From: Euborellia annulipes
Taxonomy: Eukaryota; Arthropoda; Insecta; Dermaptera; Anisolabididae
DNA: 64,000 bases
NCBI GenBank assembly: GCA_023213315.1
Contig: JAKCPI010005674.1
Location: 1 to 64,000, forward strand
Reading direction: 5' to 3'
A model generated the notes under the pieces. It searched no databases. It was given only the letters and a program-made list of their open reading frames with translations, and was not told the DNA's origin. Below, piece after piece: positions 12,704 to 26,600 of this stretch. The position numbers were made by a program, and so were the translations under genes. Positions within the stretch are counted from its first letter, which is position 1. Each line of letters opens with the position of its first letter.

Positions 12704-14676
12704 ATGTCATCAGGTCCGGGACTTTATGAATTTCTTATTGAAGCTGAACTGCAACAATATTATTCTGGGATTAAAAACGACTTAAAAGTGAGTAAAATAA
12801 TTATTTATAAAAAAAAATAACATATTATGATATGCTTTTAAGTAATAATTATTGTAGTATTCAAATAAACTTAATTTATGAATTAAGTTATTAACATAAA
12901 CAATTTTTTCCAATTTATTCATATTACTTTATATATATTTGTGTATGTATTATTTCTGTAAACCACTTTTTTAGCCTTTTCCGGTAACATTTTTAATATA
13001 ATCATAAATTTACAATACAAGGTTAAACTAAGGGGGTGTATGCTTAAAAACAAGAAGGCTCAAAAGTCTCCAGGCTTCTCCAAAATCCCATATTTCTCGT
13101 CTATATAAGACTTAAAAAATTATTATTCCCATCATCCCTTGTATAAAATTCCATATTTTCTTTAGAGGACAGGTTTATATTAAGTCCTAATAAACCAAAT
13201 TTTTAAAAAATTTGAATTTTAACTGTGTAAAATTAAAGTTTTTTCCTTTTCCTCTTTACTTCGTAATCATTTTCAAAAGCTGATACACTGTCCGGGGAAC
13301 TGGGGTAACTTTCATGGGATTATCCTAAGTTGAGTTCCAATTTCTTTTAGGTCTCATCACTGATAATTTTTTTTCCCTTACATGAGTTCTCTTCAACTCA
13401 AGATTATTTATTTAATTGCTTTTTCCCTTCGGCATATAATAAAAATCATTTTATGCAAATTATTTAGAAGATATTAATCACAAAATTGATTTTATTTAAA
13501 TATATGCGAGGCCTATCTGTGGAGTCAGAGAGCTGCGGGTTCGGAACTCACAAAATTGGGGAGCTAAATTTCGTAACTTTGGTCAAAAATAGAAAGGAAG
13601 ACAAAATGGAAAGAAATTTAAACAAACTAGGACGAGTAGAAAAGGTCCAATGTACAGATCATACAAATATTGTATTTACCACCGAAAATTAACTTTTATT
13701 TTTAGAAACCTAGCATAATTATATACATTTTTATTACTCTTACTTTCGGCCAAAGCCTTGAAATAAAAATGAATTATTTAAAAAATCATTTCGCCTTCAA
13801 ATTCATGTTGAACTCATTATTATTAATTATTAAGTTGTAAAGCTATTTCGTAAAAACTTTTAACATTAATTATCTTTTCCATTTTATTACTTACCAATTC
13901 GCTTATTAAGATAATTACTAATTAGTAATTACTTAATCAACAAATTTATATTAAATTCTTTTTGTTTTCTATCAAAAATTAAATTTTATTAAAATTAATT
14001 TAATTTTTTTTTATCTTATCTCAATTCATTTTTTTTGTCCCCCCCCCCCTTTCCAAGCACGTGCCGCCCCACTTCCAAAATGTCCCCTCTGATAATAGTA
14101 ACAATGGTGGCAAGGTAATAATAATAGCTCCTAGGATCAGGGCCGGAACTAGAAGATTTTTTAGGGGGGCAAAATTTAATTTGCTTTATTTATCCTTTAT
14201 ATTTAATTTATTCAAAATTTCGCTCTCTATGAATATAATTGACAAGTCCGATAATCTCTCCTGCGCCATCGTAGATAACGCATTTAGTTTTTTATAATTC
14301 TAAATTTTGAAAAACTTTGTTCTCCAGTAATTTTGGCGCCCCCTTTGCCCAGGCGCCCTTATGCGGTGAACAATTTTGCCACGCCCTACGCGGCGGCCCT
14401 GTTAACAAAATTCAATTATTTGATTACCGAATAGTATAAAAATATATCCCCGGTTTATTTATATCGCTATAATTTAATATATGTATCGTTAACAAGTCTA
14501 TATCTAGGATTTTTTATAATTATTAAAATCATTTCTAGGTTCAAAATGCGGCTCAGCTTAAATATGTCACAGAAGAAGATTTATCTCATATTGGAATGTC
14601 AAGGCCAGAAATTCGCCGGCTCAAAAAATTCTTTCAAAAACATTATCCTCAGAATTATATATCGAAACTTAAAAAA
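12704..14676 (+). CDS. TNK2: ACK exons 1-2, SAM-like N-terminal domain
   Basis: The start ATG lies 5 nt inside the exon that begins after cttgtgcccag-type acceptor sequence. Residues 1-74 contain YEFLIEAELQQYY, then LKYVTEEDLSHIGMSRPEIRRL and KKFFQKHYP, the typical SAM-like fold that precedes the ACK kinase domain and supports membrane recruitment and dimerisation in the family. The 1.75 kb intron 1 holds a hAT-like MITE. Confidence 0.88.
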
Positions 14677-17600
14677 GTAAATATCTCCTTTAATCTTTAT
14701 TTGAAATTGATTTTAATAATAAATTCCCTTTTTTTTTTTTAAATTTTTTTAGAAAATGTTTAGCGTCAAACGGGAGGATCAATTGGCTCAGTTGGCTGCT
14801 GCAGCGGCCGAAGCTGCAGCAGCTTCTGGTGCTGATGGATCTGGATCTGGAGGCTCCTCCGGACGGGGACCTTCCCGGATGCCAAGTAAACACATCATAC
14901 CTGCCGATGCCATCCTTGTTAATAAAGAATTAGGGGTTGGTGAATTCGGAGTTGTGCAACAAGGAGTTTGGACTAATGACGGCGAACGGGATATATATAT
15001 ATATGATATTTTAATTCAATATTCTTTTAAATACCCGGTCTCAATGTAAGTCATTTTCAAACCATAATACTTCAATTTATAAATAAATTATATGAATTAA
15101 TTTTTTTGAGCCTTGAAAATGTTTAGATATTTATCAAGGAAGGGTTGCTGGAGCCAACTGGACTGGCAGCCAATTTTTTTTTTTTTAATATTTAATTGGG
15201 CCGACATTTCGGTCTCGAAGCCATCTCTAGGGCCCAATAAGTGTCAAGGAAATATATATACACCTAGCTGCCAAATGTAAATTATATATATTTCCTTGAC
15301 ACATTTTGGGCCCTGAAGATAGCCTCTACCGAGACCGAAACGTCGACACAATAAAATATTTAAAGAAAATAATTTGGCTGCCAGTCTGTGCTCTGCAACC
15401 CTTCCTTGATACAACTCAACAGCCACAACTACAATACTTTAGATATTTAATAAATTCTGCTTTATTATAATACTTTCTTATTTTCACTCTTATTTAAACG
15501 GATAAAACATGATCATTTACTTTCTCTTACCTTTATATATATGTTAATATATATTTCCTATATATAGAGAGAAAGTATTGGTTTCAGGTCGAAAATTTGA
15601 TGTTGGGATAAAACGAAGCTTTTGAACAAAATCGGCCAAAAAGTATTAGTACTTTACTGATGTAGTTTTTCTGTTTTTTCGATTTTCTTCTAAAAATTAC
15701 AGTAAAGGCTACAGGCTGACCCGAACCACTTTATAAATATGAGTTCAGATGACATAAGAATGAATATTATAATAATACAGTATATCGGAAGTTTTTCCTT
15801 ATTGCAGGTTTCCGGCAAACAGATTAAAAGATAAAGATAACTTTATTTTTTGGAAAAATTTTTTTTTTCCCGGGTCTCAGGATTGTGAACAAATTGTAAA
15901 TTATTGCAATTTATAAATCTCATAAAAGACAAAACAGGCTAGAGACGCAAACCCCCTGAAGGCGAGCGGTTCCGCTAATTCTTCTAGTTTTTTTAATGAA
16001 ATTTAGACCCTGTGGTTCTTGTGCTTGTTAAAGTTCTTAATAAAAAATAGAAAGAAAATCGATTGTGTTCTTCATATCTAATAAAGGAAAGCTAATAAAG
16101 TCATAATATTTGTCTTGAATTATATAAGAGAAATATTATCCAATTAATAAATAAGGAAAATAATGGAAATTCATACTAACTATTTCCATTTGATCTTTCT
16201 ATTTAAAAAATATCTAACCATTATGAATCAGTTCCTGTCCATAGAACACAAGATTTCTTGTGTCCTTTTTGAATTTATTTTTTAATTCTCTCTCAGTTTC
16301 CCTGCACAAGACTATTTAAGTTTTCTCATTTGTCTCATTTATAAATAATTAGAATAGTATAATTCCCAATTATTTTTCACCTTGTCTCTCCTGTGCTAAC
16401 ACCACAGCACTTCTAGAATAGTCCATAACATTTATTCCTTTCATTTTCATGATATATATCCATCTAGCAAGTCTAAAGCGCCCCATACACCCCGTACTTT
16501 AGTACGCTAGCCCGGCTCAGCTCGCCTTCAAACGAGCCAAATCCGCATGTGTATGGGCTCTCGCAAACCGAGCCGGGACAGATCCACCTGGGCCTTGTGT
16601 CCGGCTCGGTTTTATTTTATTTTTGGCTCGGCTCGGCTCGTGAGAGCACACACACTTGCAGATTTGGCTCGTTTTTAGGCGAGACGAGCCTGGCTCGCGA
16701 GGGCGTGTATGGGGCGCTTAAGTCTCAATTCCATACTGTTGGAACGAAATCACTTCTAAAGGTAGCAATTTTAAGTTCACGAGATAGTATCTATTTCCTA
16801 TCAACACTTCACTAACTTTCACCTACCTTCCTAATTTTATTTTGTTTAAAATTATATATATATAATATAACTTAATATTTCTTTTTTAGATTCAAGTTGC
16901 AATAAAATGGCTGAGTACAGAACGTATGCAACACAATCCTATCGAGTTCCTAAAAGAGGCTGTCATGATGCACTCTGTCGAACATGAACACATTGTCCGA
17001 CTATACGGTGTTGTCCTGGATACCAACGCTTTAATGTTAGTCACAGAATTGGCTCCACTTCGATCTCTTCTGGAATGTCTTAAGGAGCCTTCATTACGAC
17101 CGAGTTTCCCTGTCCTAGCCCTTTGCAATTTTGCCGTTCAAATTGCAGATGGGATGCATTATTTAGAGGCAAAGCGACTTATTCATAGAGATCTCGCCGC
17201 AAGAAATATTCTTGTTTTTTCTAAAAATAAGGTATGTAATTTTATATACTAGAGCTAGTGGCCAGTTAGGTTGATATTAGTCTAGAAAAATTCTAGTTAT
17301 TTTAGAGATCAAGTTTAATTTTGTTGGTAAGCTACTGGATCTCCTCATCAGACCCAAAAACAATAAAATTAATATACTACGTATATATAAAAGGCGACTG
17401 TTCTTCTGTCTGTCTGTAAACTCCAAATCTCAGCCCCCAGCTACAAATCTGATCGGAATGGATATTTTTCTGTAATTGTGCAACATGTTTTTTGTTTTAA
17501 TTAATAAAACGAGACCCCGCCCGCGGCCTTCTCGGCTTGTAATAAAAATAAAATAGATTATTTATGAATATTATTAACCATTACCATATTGTATGCCGAA

Positions 17601-20600
17601 CAAATAAACTATTAGGAAAAGAAAGTTTGTTTTTAAAATATAAATTAGAACTGGATATATGAGAATGAAATTAAGATTAATAAGTAATTATTTTTCTTTT
17701 TAGGTTAAAATCTCGGATTTCGGCTTATCAAGAGCTTTAGGTGTTGGTAAAGATTATTATCAAACAAATTTTAATGTAAATTTAAAACTTCCTATCGCTT
17801 GGTGTGCGCCTGAATGTATTAGTTATTTGCGATTTACATCAGCATCCGATGTTTGGGCATATGGTGTTACTCTCTGGGAAATGTTCAGTTATGGTTTCCA
17901 ACCTTGGGCTGCACTCACAGGACACCAAATTCTCGAAGCTATCGATGAACCCAATTTTCAGGTAAACATCAATTTTATAATTATCAATTAATTGATTAAT
18001 CAAGAATTTTGAAAGACTAAGCACAATAAAAATTTCAAAGAGAAAATTTAAAAAAAAAACATGTGTGGTCTTTCGAGAAACTTCTCATTTAATTTTGGTT
18101 TAACTACATCATTTTATTTGAAACACATTGAATAAAAAGCTTAAAAAATATATATAAAAAAAATCTGGTATGATTGGTCGCACAGCACACAACTTTCTCT
18201 TACCCTTGGTAACCAGATTTTTTTGTGTCGGCAAATGTTTAGTTTCCGCCGATAAATATTCACTCAAACACAGTCAAACTTTTTTTCCCATTCACACTCA
18301 TATTCATCCACACATACGTAGTATTTTCGGCAACTTTCCAATACTTTCTCAATATATATATGTTAATATATATATAGAAATAAAAGTGAAAGTGTTAAAA
18401 ATAAAAATCTTTCTCATTGTTTAGCCGGACTTTAAACTTCGGGCTTCCAACTTTCGAGTCTAAAATTCCCGTTTAAAGTTCGGATGAGACAAACTATCAT
18501 ACTGTACATTCAACGTTGAAAGTTATTCGTGTATCATCGTGTAGCTCAGTTTTAAATATTGTGATTTGGTCATATATTCATCATACCGTTTGCAGTACAT
18601 AAACAATTGCTGAATCACCTGAAAATCCGATGCTTTGTTGCTCCACTAAACTAAATCACCACGCTATTTTCTGGTTAATATGAATAAAATTTTATATAAA
18701 CAACCTCGCGAACGGGTAAAACTGGTGAAATGTTGCCCACCTTTCTAAAATTTGATGCATATTAAATTTCGTCATATATTTTTACTTTCTCTTACCATAT
18801 ATATATATGAAATATATATAAAGAGAAAGTATTGTTATCTGGTGTTATGCTAGCCGAAATATTTACAAATTTAGTAATATTATAGAGATCCAATATGCGA
18901 CTGTCATTATCTCTCCAAAACCACTAACAATTTCTCAACATCTATCAAAACTAATCTGATTTTTTCCTCTTTTTTATATTTAGAGATTAGAACAGCCTGA
19001 TTGCTGTCCGAAGGAATATTACTCACTCATGCTTAAATGTTGGCAACATGATCCTAACAAAAGGCCTAAATTTGCGGAATTGGTTATCACCTTACCTGAG
19101 GTAAATCAATGAAAAAAAAAATATTTTAACATATTATAAACTAACTAAATCGTATATTATTTTTTTTCAGTGTAAACCTGAACAAGTTCAAGCAATCCAA
19201 GATGTTCCTGAAATTGATAGTTTAAAACATCGTCGAGATCAGCTTATCTATCGAACTGGTGATATTATTACAGTTTTAGAAAAAGGTTGTCCATCCTCCT
19301 CATCATCTCTGTCATGTTCCTCAAGCACAAGTAGTGCAAGTTCTCCAACATCGACACCGAGATGGAAAGGAGTTCTTCCCTCGGGGAAAACCGGACTTTT
19401 CAATCCTGCTCATACTGTCGCTTATTTAGGCGCTAATTTGCCGACAAATAAAGTTAAATCACATGGGGGACACGGAAGTAGTCATGGAAGTGGACTTATT
19501 CGAGGAGATGGCCGAAATCTGTAAGTAACAATAAATTAAATAATTTATTTCTATTAATCTATTTATATTTAAACCTATAAAATTCTATAGTTTATACTTA
19601 AAGACCATATTACATAAATATGTTGATAATCCAATTTTAGAAAATAATACATTTTTAGAAATTACACATGTTTCCAATTTTTAAGGCTATTATATTTTCC
19701 CAAATAACAAAATTTTAAATTTAGTAGAAATCTCAATTTATAGCAGTGATGTTTTTTCTTTATTTATTGAATCCACACAGCTGACGTTTCGGTTCCGTCT
19801 CTGAACCATCTTCAGAGCTGGTGAAAAGTCATTATGAAAATATCACAGTGGATTTTATACATTGTTGAACCAAAGCTTTATATAATAAATATATACTCAG
19901 TATGCGACAGAAATATATCAATATAAAATCCACTATGACACTTTCATAATGACTTTTCGCCAGCTCTGAAGATGGTTCAGAGACGGAACCGAAACGTCAG
20001 CTGTAGAGATTAAATAAATAAAGAAAAAACTTTAGCTGTGTCTCTCAATTTTTTATCCTCTTATGAATTTAAATTTAGTTAATATTTTAGCGAAAAAATA
20101 TTCAAAAGATTTATATCAGAAAACGGTGCTTTTAGAGAAGTCGATTCTTTGAATCGCTTCTCGATTCCTTTACCCACCTCTAGTTTCCCCCAATTGAACA
20201 AAACGAAAAGGAATCAAAATAAATTTTAAATATAAAAGATTTTTTTTTGTACCTACTTCTTAAAATTATCCCCCCCCCCCCCCCTCTAGAGGCCCCCCAA
20301 TGGTCCGATGTTTATCAAAAGCTTTTCAGTTCTTGGCCTTTGCCTTTAGTTTATGTTTGCAAAATCTCAAAACAATTGATCAAATAGTTTTTGAGTTTTC
20401 GTTGACGAAAAATATTTACCCACAGACATCAAGTACTTAAATGGATTCAGGGGACCTCAAAACGCATTTTGGCAGCTTCAGTTCAATTTAGATTTTTTTA
20501 TTACATTAACTTTTCCTGCCCAACCTACGGTTGTTGGGCAAAGTTAAAAGGTGTTACATATTATATTACTTACAGACAGACATACATGTATATCATACAA

Positions 20601-23600
20601 TAATAATAGAATTCTTTTCGAGTATGTAATACAATGTATTTCGTCCATGAATATTTAACAACGTAAATACCTCCAAGTATCGCTTAGAGAGAATAATATA
20701 ATTGCAATGTATTATGAATATTTGATGACTTTTTTGCTTGAAAGGCTGATGATGGCACAGAAAATCATGCCGAAACGTCCTGAAGAGTTTATTTAATAAA
20801 GGAGTCTCTTTTCATTTGGCTCCAAACCTCTTTCTTACTATAACTACTAAAAAATTTGTCAAAATTCTCATTCATCTTATTCTAAAGACTGTTTCATAAC
20901 TTTCTTATGTTTCAGATATTCCTCAAAACGTGGGAGTAAGCTACGCCGTGAAATGATCAGCGCTCCCCAAGGCGATCTCAAGCACACAGTCCATGTGGGC
21001 TTAGATGGTGCTTATTTCGGAGATATTTCATTTTTGGGTGGAAAAGGCTCTCCTCCGAAACAAGTCGTTGCACCATATAAGCCTCATAATGATTCCGATA
21101 GAGCTCCTCTACTTGGCAATGCTGCAGCGGTGGGAGTGGCCAGTACAACTACCGACTCAGGTACTCCACTCGTCGGCGGAAAAATGTTACATGCAGCCCA
21201 TGAGTATCATGAGATCAGCGATAACGAAGAAGAGGTCGAAGAAACTGCCGAAAGTCCAAGATTTGAGGTAATAACTACTATTCTCTATAATATTATTTGA
21301 ACATATTTATTTAATTAAATATTTTTAGAGATCTATATATTTAAATAAGATAATAGTATTCAAAATACGATATGCAATAGTAAAATATCGGTTGTTTTTT
21401 GAAGATAACTCCGGTAAGATGGCGTCAGTTTAGACGCACACATTCCTCTAGCCTCTAGTGACCCATCACTTTGCTCAGCATTGCCTGTGGGATTTGAACA
21501 ACTGCCTGTCGGATCCGCTTTTTCAGGGCTTCAATTGTTCGTGGAGGTAAACTTTGGTTTTCAGATAACTCCACAAGAAAAAGTCACATGTTGTGAGGCC
21601 CGGGGGACGACCCATGCAATATCCCTAATTAGGGAGATCACATGATTTGGAAACGGACGCCATCTTACCGGAGTTATCTTCAAAAAATAACCGATGTTTT
21701 ACTATTGCAGAAAATGCTTTTTCATGTATTTTTTACTTGACAGAATTTTAAAAATACCTACCAAAGAAATTTTATCTTCTCATACACCCAGTTGAGGAAA
21801 CCTTCCATAATCATCTCTTATTCTTTTAAACGAGCAATGTACGTTTATTTGTTTGTTTGTAAGCATATCATTTCTAGAAAACGGATATTTCGGGGATAGA
21901 AAACAAATTACATTTAATCGCGTCCCGGGAAACTTTGAGTACTAGTACTTTACAGATGTATTTTTTTAGTTTTTTCCAATTTTCTTGAAATTCATCTTAA
22001 CGATTTTTTTCATTTTAAATATTTACTATTTCCGGTATAGGATACAAATTGCGTTAGGTCTCTTCTTTGGGAAACTTCGAGTACCAGTACTTTACAGATG
22101 TAGGCCTACTTTTTTAGTTTTTTTCAATTTATCAAAAAAAATGACCAAGCTTCAGCTCAGTCACCCGAAACTAGATATATATATATATATATTTTAGGCT
22201 TCAGCTCACCATATAGCCAAATTACATGCAAATTTTAACCACGAGCCACTCTGAGTCAATATATATATATATATATATATAATTTCATAGGATTTCAAAC
22301 CAGGTGATTCAATCTAAGATTCACACAGATTCCAGGTTTAGGTAGATGCAATTTATAATAAGGAAAAACAAAATTTCTCTTAATCTTTATTAAAATTTAT
22401 TGGTCAACTCAATGCTGCAATCTAAGTTTTGTCCTATCAGACATCAGAGAAATTTTGTTTTTCCTTATTATAAATTGCAAAATCCATCTACCTAAACCTG
22501 CAATCTGTGTGAAGCTTATATATATATAATACAAACTCTCATAAATCACAGTGAAAGTTAATGTAGATCTAATATGTTAACTTGGCTACTAAAAGGCGAA
22601 TTTTCATGGTTTCTTTTTTTAAAGGCAAGAAAATAGCCTAGACTCGAGGCGAACCCAAAATGGGGAGTTAGTATGTATAATTTCTCCTCCCTAGATGGTT
22701 ATGGAAGGGTAGAAAATTTCTGACAAACGTCTTTATTGCACTAAAATTCAAAATTGTTTGGTCCAGAGATAGTGAGAAAATCGTGGCTTACAATAAATAT
22801 GCAACTCATGAGGGCAAATTTTCTTTACATTTTAATATTGTTTTGGAATCTCTTAGGCCTATTGGACTATTGAACCAGAAGTTGGAGCGAACATTCGTCT
22901 GATGTCATGACTTCTGGTGCAATAGTCAAATAGGACTATTGAACCGTACGTCAGGCGGCTGTCTTGATCTCCTCACTACTCCTGAAATTAATGTTTTATT
23001 ATTTTTTCAACTTTTTTGCTGACCTTCTATCTTAAAAAAACAAATTTATTTAGTTTCCTTAATGTAATCTTTTGGAATATCACTTTTGAATATTTTGTTT
23101 TATTTATATTTTTATTTTTAACTCTTTGTTTAATCTCAGTTAAATAATATTTAGAAAATTATATTCTATTTTTAACAAATATTTAGAATTATTCTATTAT
23201 TTTATGTAGAATTTTTTCTAAACATCCTACCATAAATTTATAACTTTCTTAAAAAAAAAAGCAAACGTTTACATCTCGGTTATTTTTAGCTATATTTTCG
23301 TTTATCTTATAGGCAACACTTCCTGGCAGGATATTTAATCACTTCTCCCCTAAGGAAACTCGACCGAGTTAACTCCAATCATCACTGTCTTTCTCTTATC
23401 TCTTTAAATTCAAAGCAATTAAATAAATAAAAAATTGAAAACAAACTTATTAACAGATACATCATTTTGAAAAAGTTTTTTTTTTATTCTTGATTTTATG
23501 AATTTATCTACCCGGGTAAAAAAGTAGCTTAGAGATTTGAACCCTCTCTCCATGGGACATAAAATTTGATTAAATTTATTTGATTTTTGTGCAAGATCTA

Positions 23601-26600
23601 CATTTTTAAGCTGTAATCTTAGAAAAATGCAATTATTATGATTGTTAAATAAAATATTATAATAATATACTGTATTTTACATTATCTTGACGATTTTTTT
23701 CAAATTTTAAATATATTCTTTTTTTGGGGCCAATATAAATTTGCGCTAGGTCTTGTCTTTGAGAAAATTCGGGTACTAGTACTTTACTGATGTACTTTTT
23801 TTTAGTTTTTTCGCTTTTCTCGAAATTCACTTTTCTTTCAAATTTTAAATATATACAATTTCTAGTAAACAAAATAAATTGCATTAGGGCTCATCTTTGG
23901 GAAATTTCGAGTACTAGTACTTTACTGATGTGCTTATTTAGTTTTTTCCATTTTTCTGGAAATTAGTTTTTTCCAATTTTATAAAAAAAATAGCTCCAGT
24001 CAGCACGGAATTTAATAACTAACTATGTAATCCTTCTTTTGCATTTATTTATACCTAGAAGAACACATTTAAAATTTTATTAAAATCGAAAAAAACAACT
24101 TTTTAGGATGGGATGGGGAGGGAGAGCGATTAATGTTATTTGTCTAAATATTGCGGAAGATACTTCATCTTAATCTATAATATTTATCTAGAGTTTCCTT
24201 ATTAAATTATTCTTTGTATTTCCTAAAAAGGGTAATGTGAATATCTCATATTCATCCCCTCTATTCTGTAAAATTCCCTACACAGTGAAAATAATCTCAT
24301 CAAAATTCTTCCATAGGTCTTGGAGTTATGCATTTTTTACTGAAATGAGATCCATCTTAAAAGGTGTTCTCATAATTTGAATAAATTCAAGCCTGAAACC
24401 CCCCTCTAAAAATCCTCAACCTCCAAAAAAACCAGAAAGACAGATTTTGTCTTTTATTTAATATAGTTGTAGATAGTTTTTATAATTAATAAGTCAATAA
24501 ATTTTTTTTGAAAACTCCCAATTTAAAACTTTTCCTTGTACAGTAGAGTCTTGCTAATTCGGACTTATACTCCGGCATACCGGCTAATCCGGCCTGTTGA
24601 AAAGCCATTTCTTCGGGATATTGCATCAAAAAAAGGGATAATTTAAGAAAATAATTTTTTTAAGAGATAAATATTAAATTTTGCATTATATTAAATGCTT
24701 TTGGTAATCCCGGCATTTTCAGGATTCGGCATAGGGCCGGTCCCGTTTAGGCCTGATTAGCAAGACTCAACTATATTTTATAATATTCAATAATTAATTA
24801 ATGATTCAATTTAATTTTTGTTTTTATAGAAATCTTTCGATCTTGGCCCATCTCTGCTTGATGAAATGGATGCAATGTTTCGTTCGTTAGGCGGCTCTCC
24901 GCCACCGCCACCCTCTCCTCTCGATGAGGCGATCAACGTGAGAAATGAAATGACTGAATTAGCTGCTAGGAGCAACGCAGCAGTTGCCGCAGCTGCTGCC
25001 GCTGCAGCCGCCGCCGCTGCAGCTGCCAATAATCACGGAAGTAAAAAGAAACAAGCAATTGTAAGTAATCGCACCCTCCATTCTTATTTTAAATTTGTTA
25101 GAAATTGGAATTAATTGAACCACTGTTATTATTCTAATTTTATTTCATATATATAAAATATTTATTGTTGCCTCCCCCACCCCGCTTTATTACCTATAAT
25201 ATAACTCTATAATTATGGTTTAAGATAGCAAATGTGCGAATAGGTCCTGGTTCGGCTCCAGGGGGCGCAATTTTTGCCCAATAAAACACGAACTTATCTC
25301 GCAAATTTGTTATCTTAAACGATATATTGACTGGCTTATTTACAGTCTATTTGAGAGTTGAAAAAATTCCACCTCTTTTCAAACAGAGCTCTACCAAACT
25401 AAAGTGGTACTTTATTTCAAACCTCACTCGAATTAATCTATTTTCAAAAGGCTTCACGATGAGTTATGGATCTGAAATATGATATTTACAGGTCATTTTT
25501 GTGAACACGAACCATCCAGATCGATGTAATTTGGTACATACTCCTTACACTAAAATTGTGGATTTCTATCAACTTTTGGAGTAAATTCGTCACCTGGAAG
25601 TAGTACTTTACCTAATAAGTTTTTTCAGAAATTTTGAAATTTTCAATTTTTCTTGCCTTATCATATTAAATTACTCAATTTTAAAAAGTTTTTATTCTTT
25701 GACATTTTTTCGATAACTGAATAGTTTTTGAAATAATCAACGAAGAAAAAAATATTTTTCGTTAATTTTGAAAAAAAAATCTAAACAAAATCATACAGGT
25801 GTCATTAAAAAAATGTAAATATAGACAAAACAATTCAATGAGTGCCCCATGCTTTTATTTTGTCATATAAATATTCAACAATTTGAACAAGAACAATTAA
25901 ATTATTTCCCACTTTTTCTTAAATAAAAGCATTTTTTTTTTAAGTTTTTCTACTAGATTTTAAATTTATTATCGAATAACCGTGGCTCAGAGAGAATACA
26001 TTAGCTTCTTGTGCCTAGGGTTCGCTTCCCGTCTCAAGCGAGAAAAATTTATTTCATTTGAATTGGCTATTAATCATTTGAAATAAATAGGGATGGAGTC
26101 CTAAATGGCCTTAGTTGCCGAAAAAGATCTTAAACAAATAAAAAAAAAGAAAGTTTTTTAATATATTGTATTTTTTTTTAGGTCAAACCCATTTCTGCAG
26201 CAGACGAAAGATCTTTGGACGAAGCAATTGCTTTGGCAAATGAATTAACAGCGAAGAGTATGAATGATCTGGATTCAGCCACGCCACCTGAATCACCACT
26301 TACACCTCTAACTCCGAACAAAAGGAAATTCTCATTTCGTTTTCCACCTCCCAGTGGACTTCTCTCGGGAAGTTCAGGACACCATGGAAATGGAACGGCT
26401 AAAGATCGACGAACGTTCAGTGAAGAGGCTGCAAATATTCCTGATATTCAGGTAAACAAAAAGATAAGAATAAAGTTAACTTTATATATAACTTATATAT
26501 ACATATTTAAAATGTCCTTTTCGTTTACAGAGGCAATTACTTATATATATATAATTTAAAAAAAATAAATTTTATAAGCACATCAATTTTCAATATAATA

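Larger units (their letters stand above)
19750..20032. mobile_element. Foldback element with paired hammerhead-like cores (E2)
   Basis: Two arms of about 110 bp are inverted copies of each other around a loop of about 60 bp. Each arm holds CTGAAGA, GGTTC, GGAACC and GAAACGT. The arms include GACTTTTC(G/A)CCAGCTCTGA and TTTATTTATTGAATC-like outer ends. Located in ACK intron 7. Confidence 0.8.

Noticed and set aside
21005..21271. Second plus-strand frame in the CRIB exon
   Set aside because: The alternative frame has no CRIB motif and does not join neighbouring exons.
24811..25029. Minus-strand alanine-rich open frame
   Set aside because: It is the antisense of the polyalanine-coding part of ACK exon 9.
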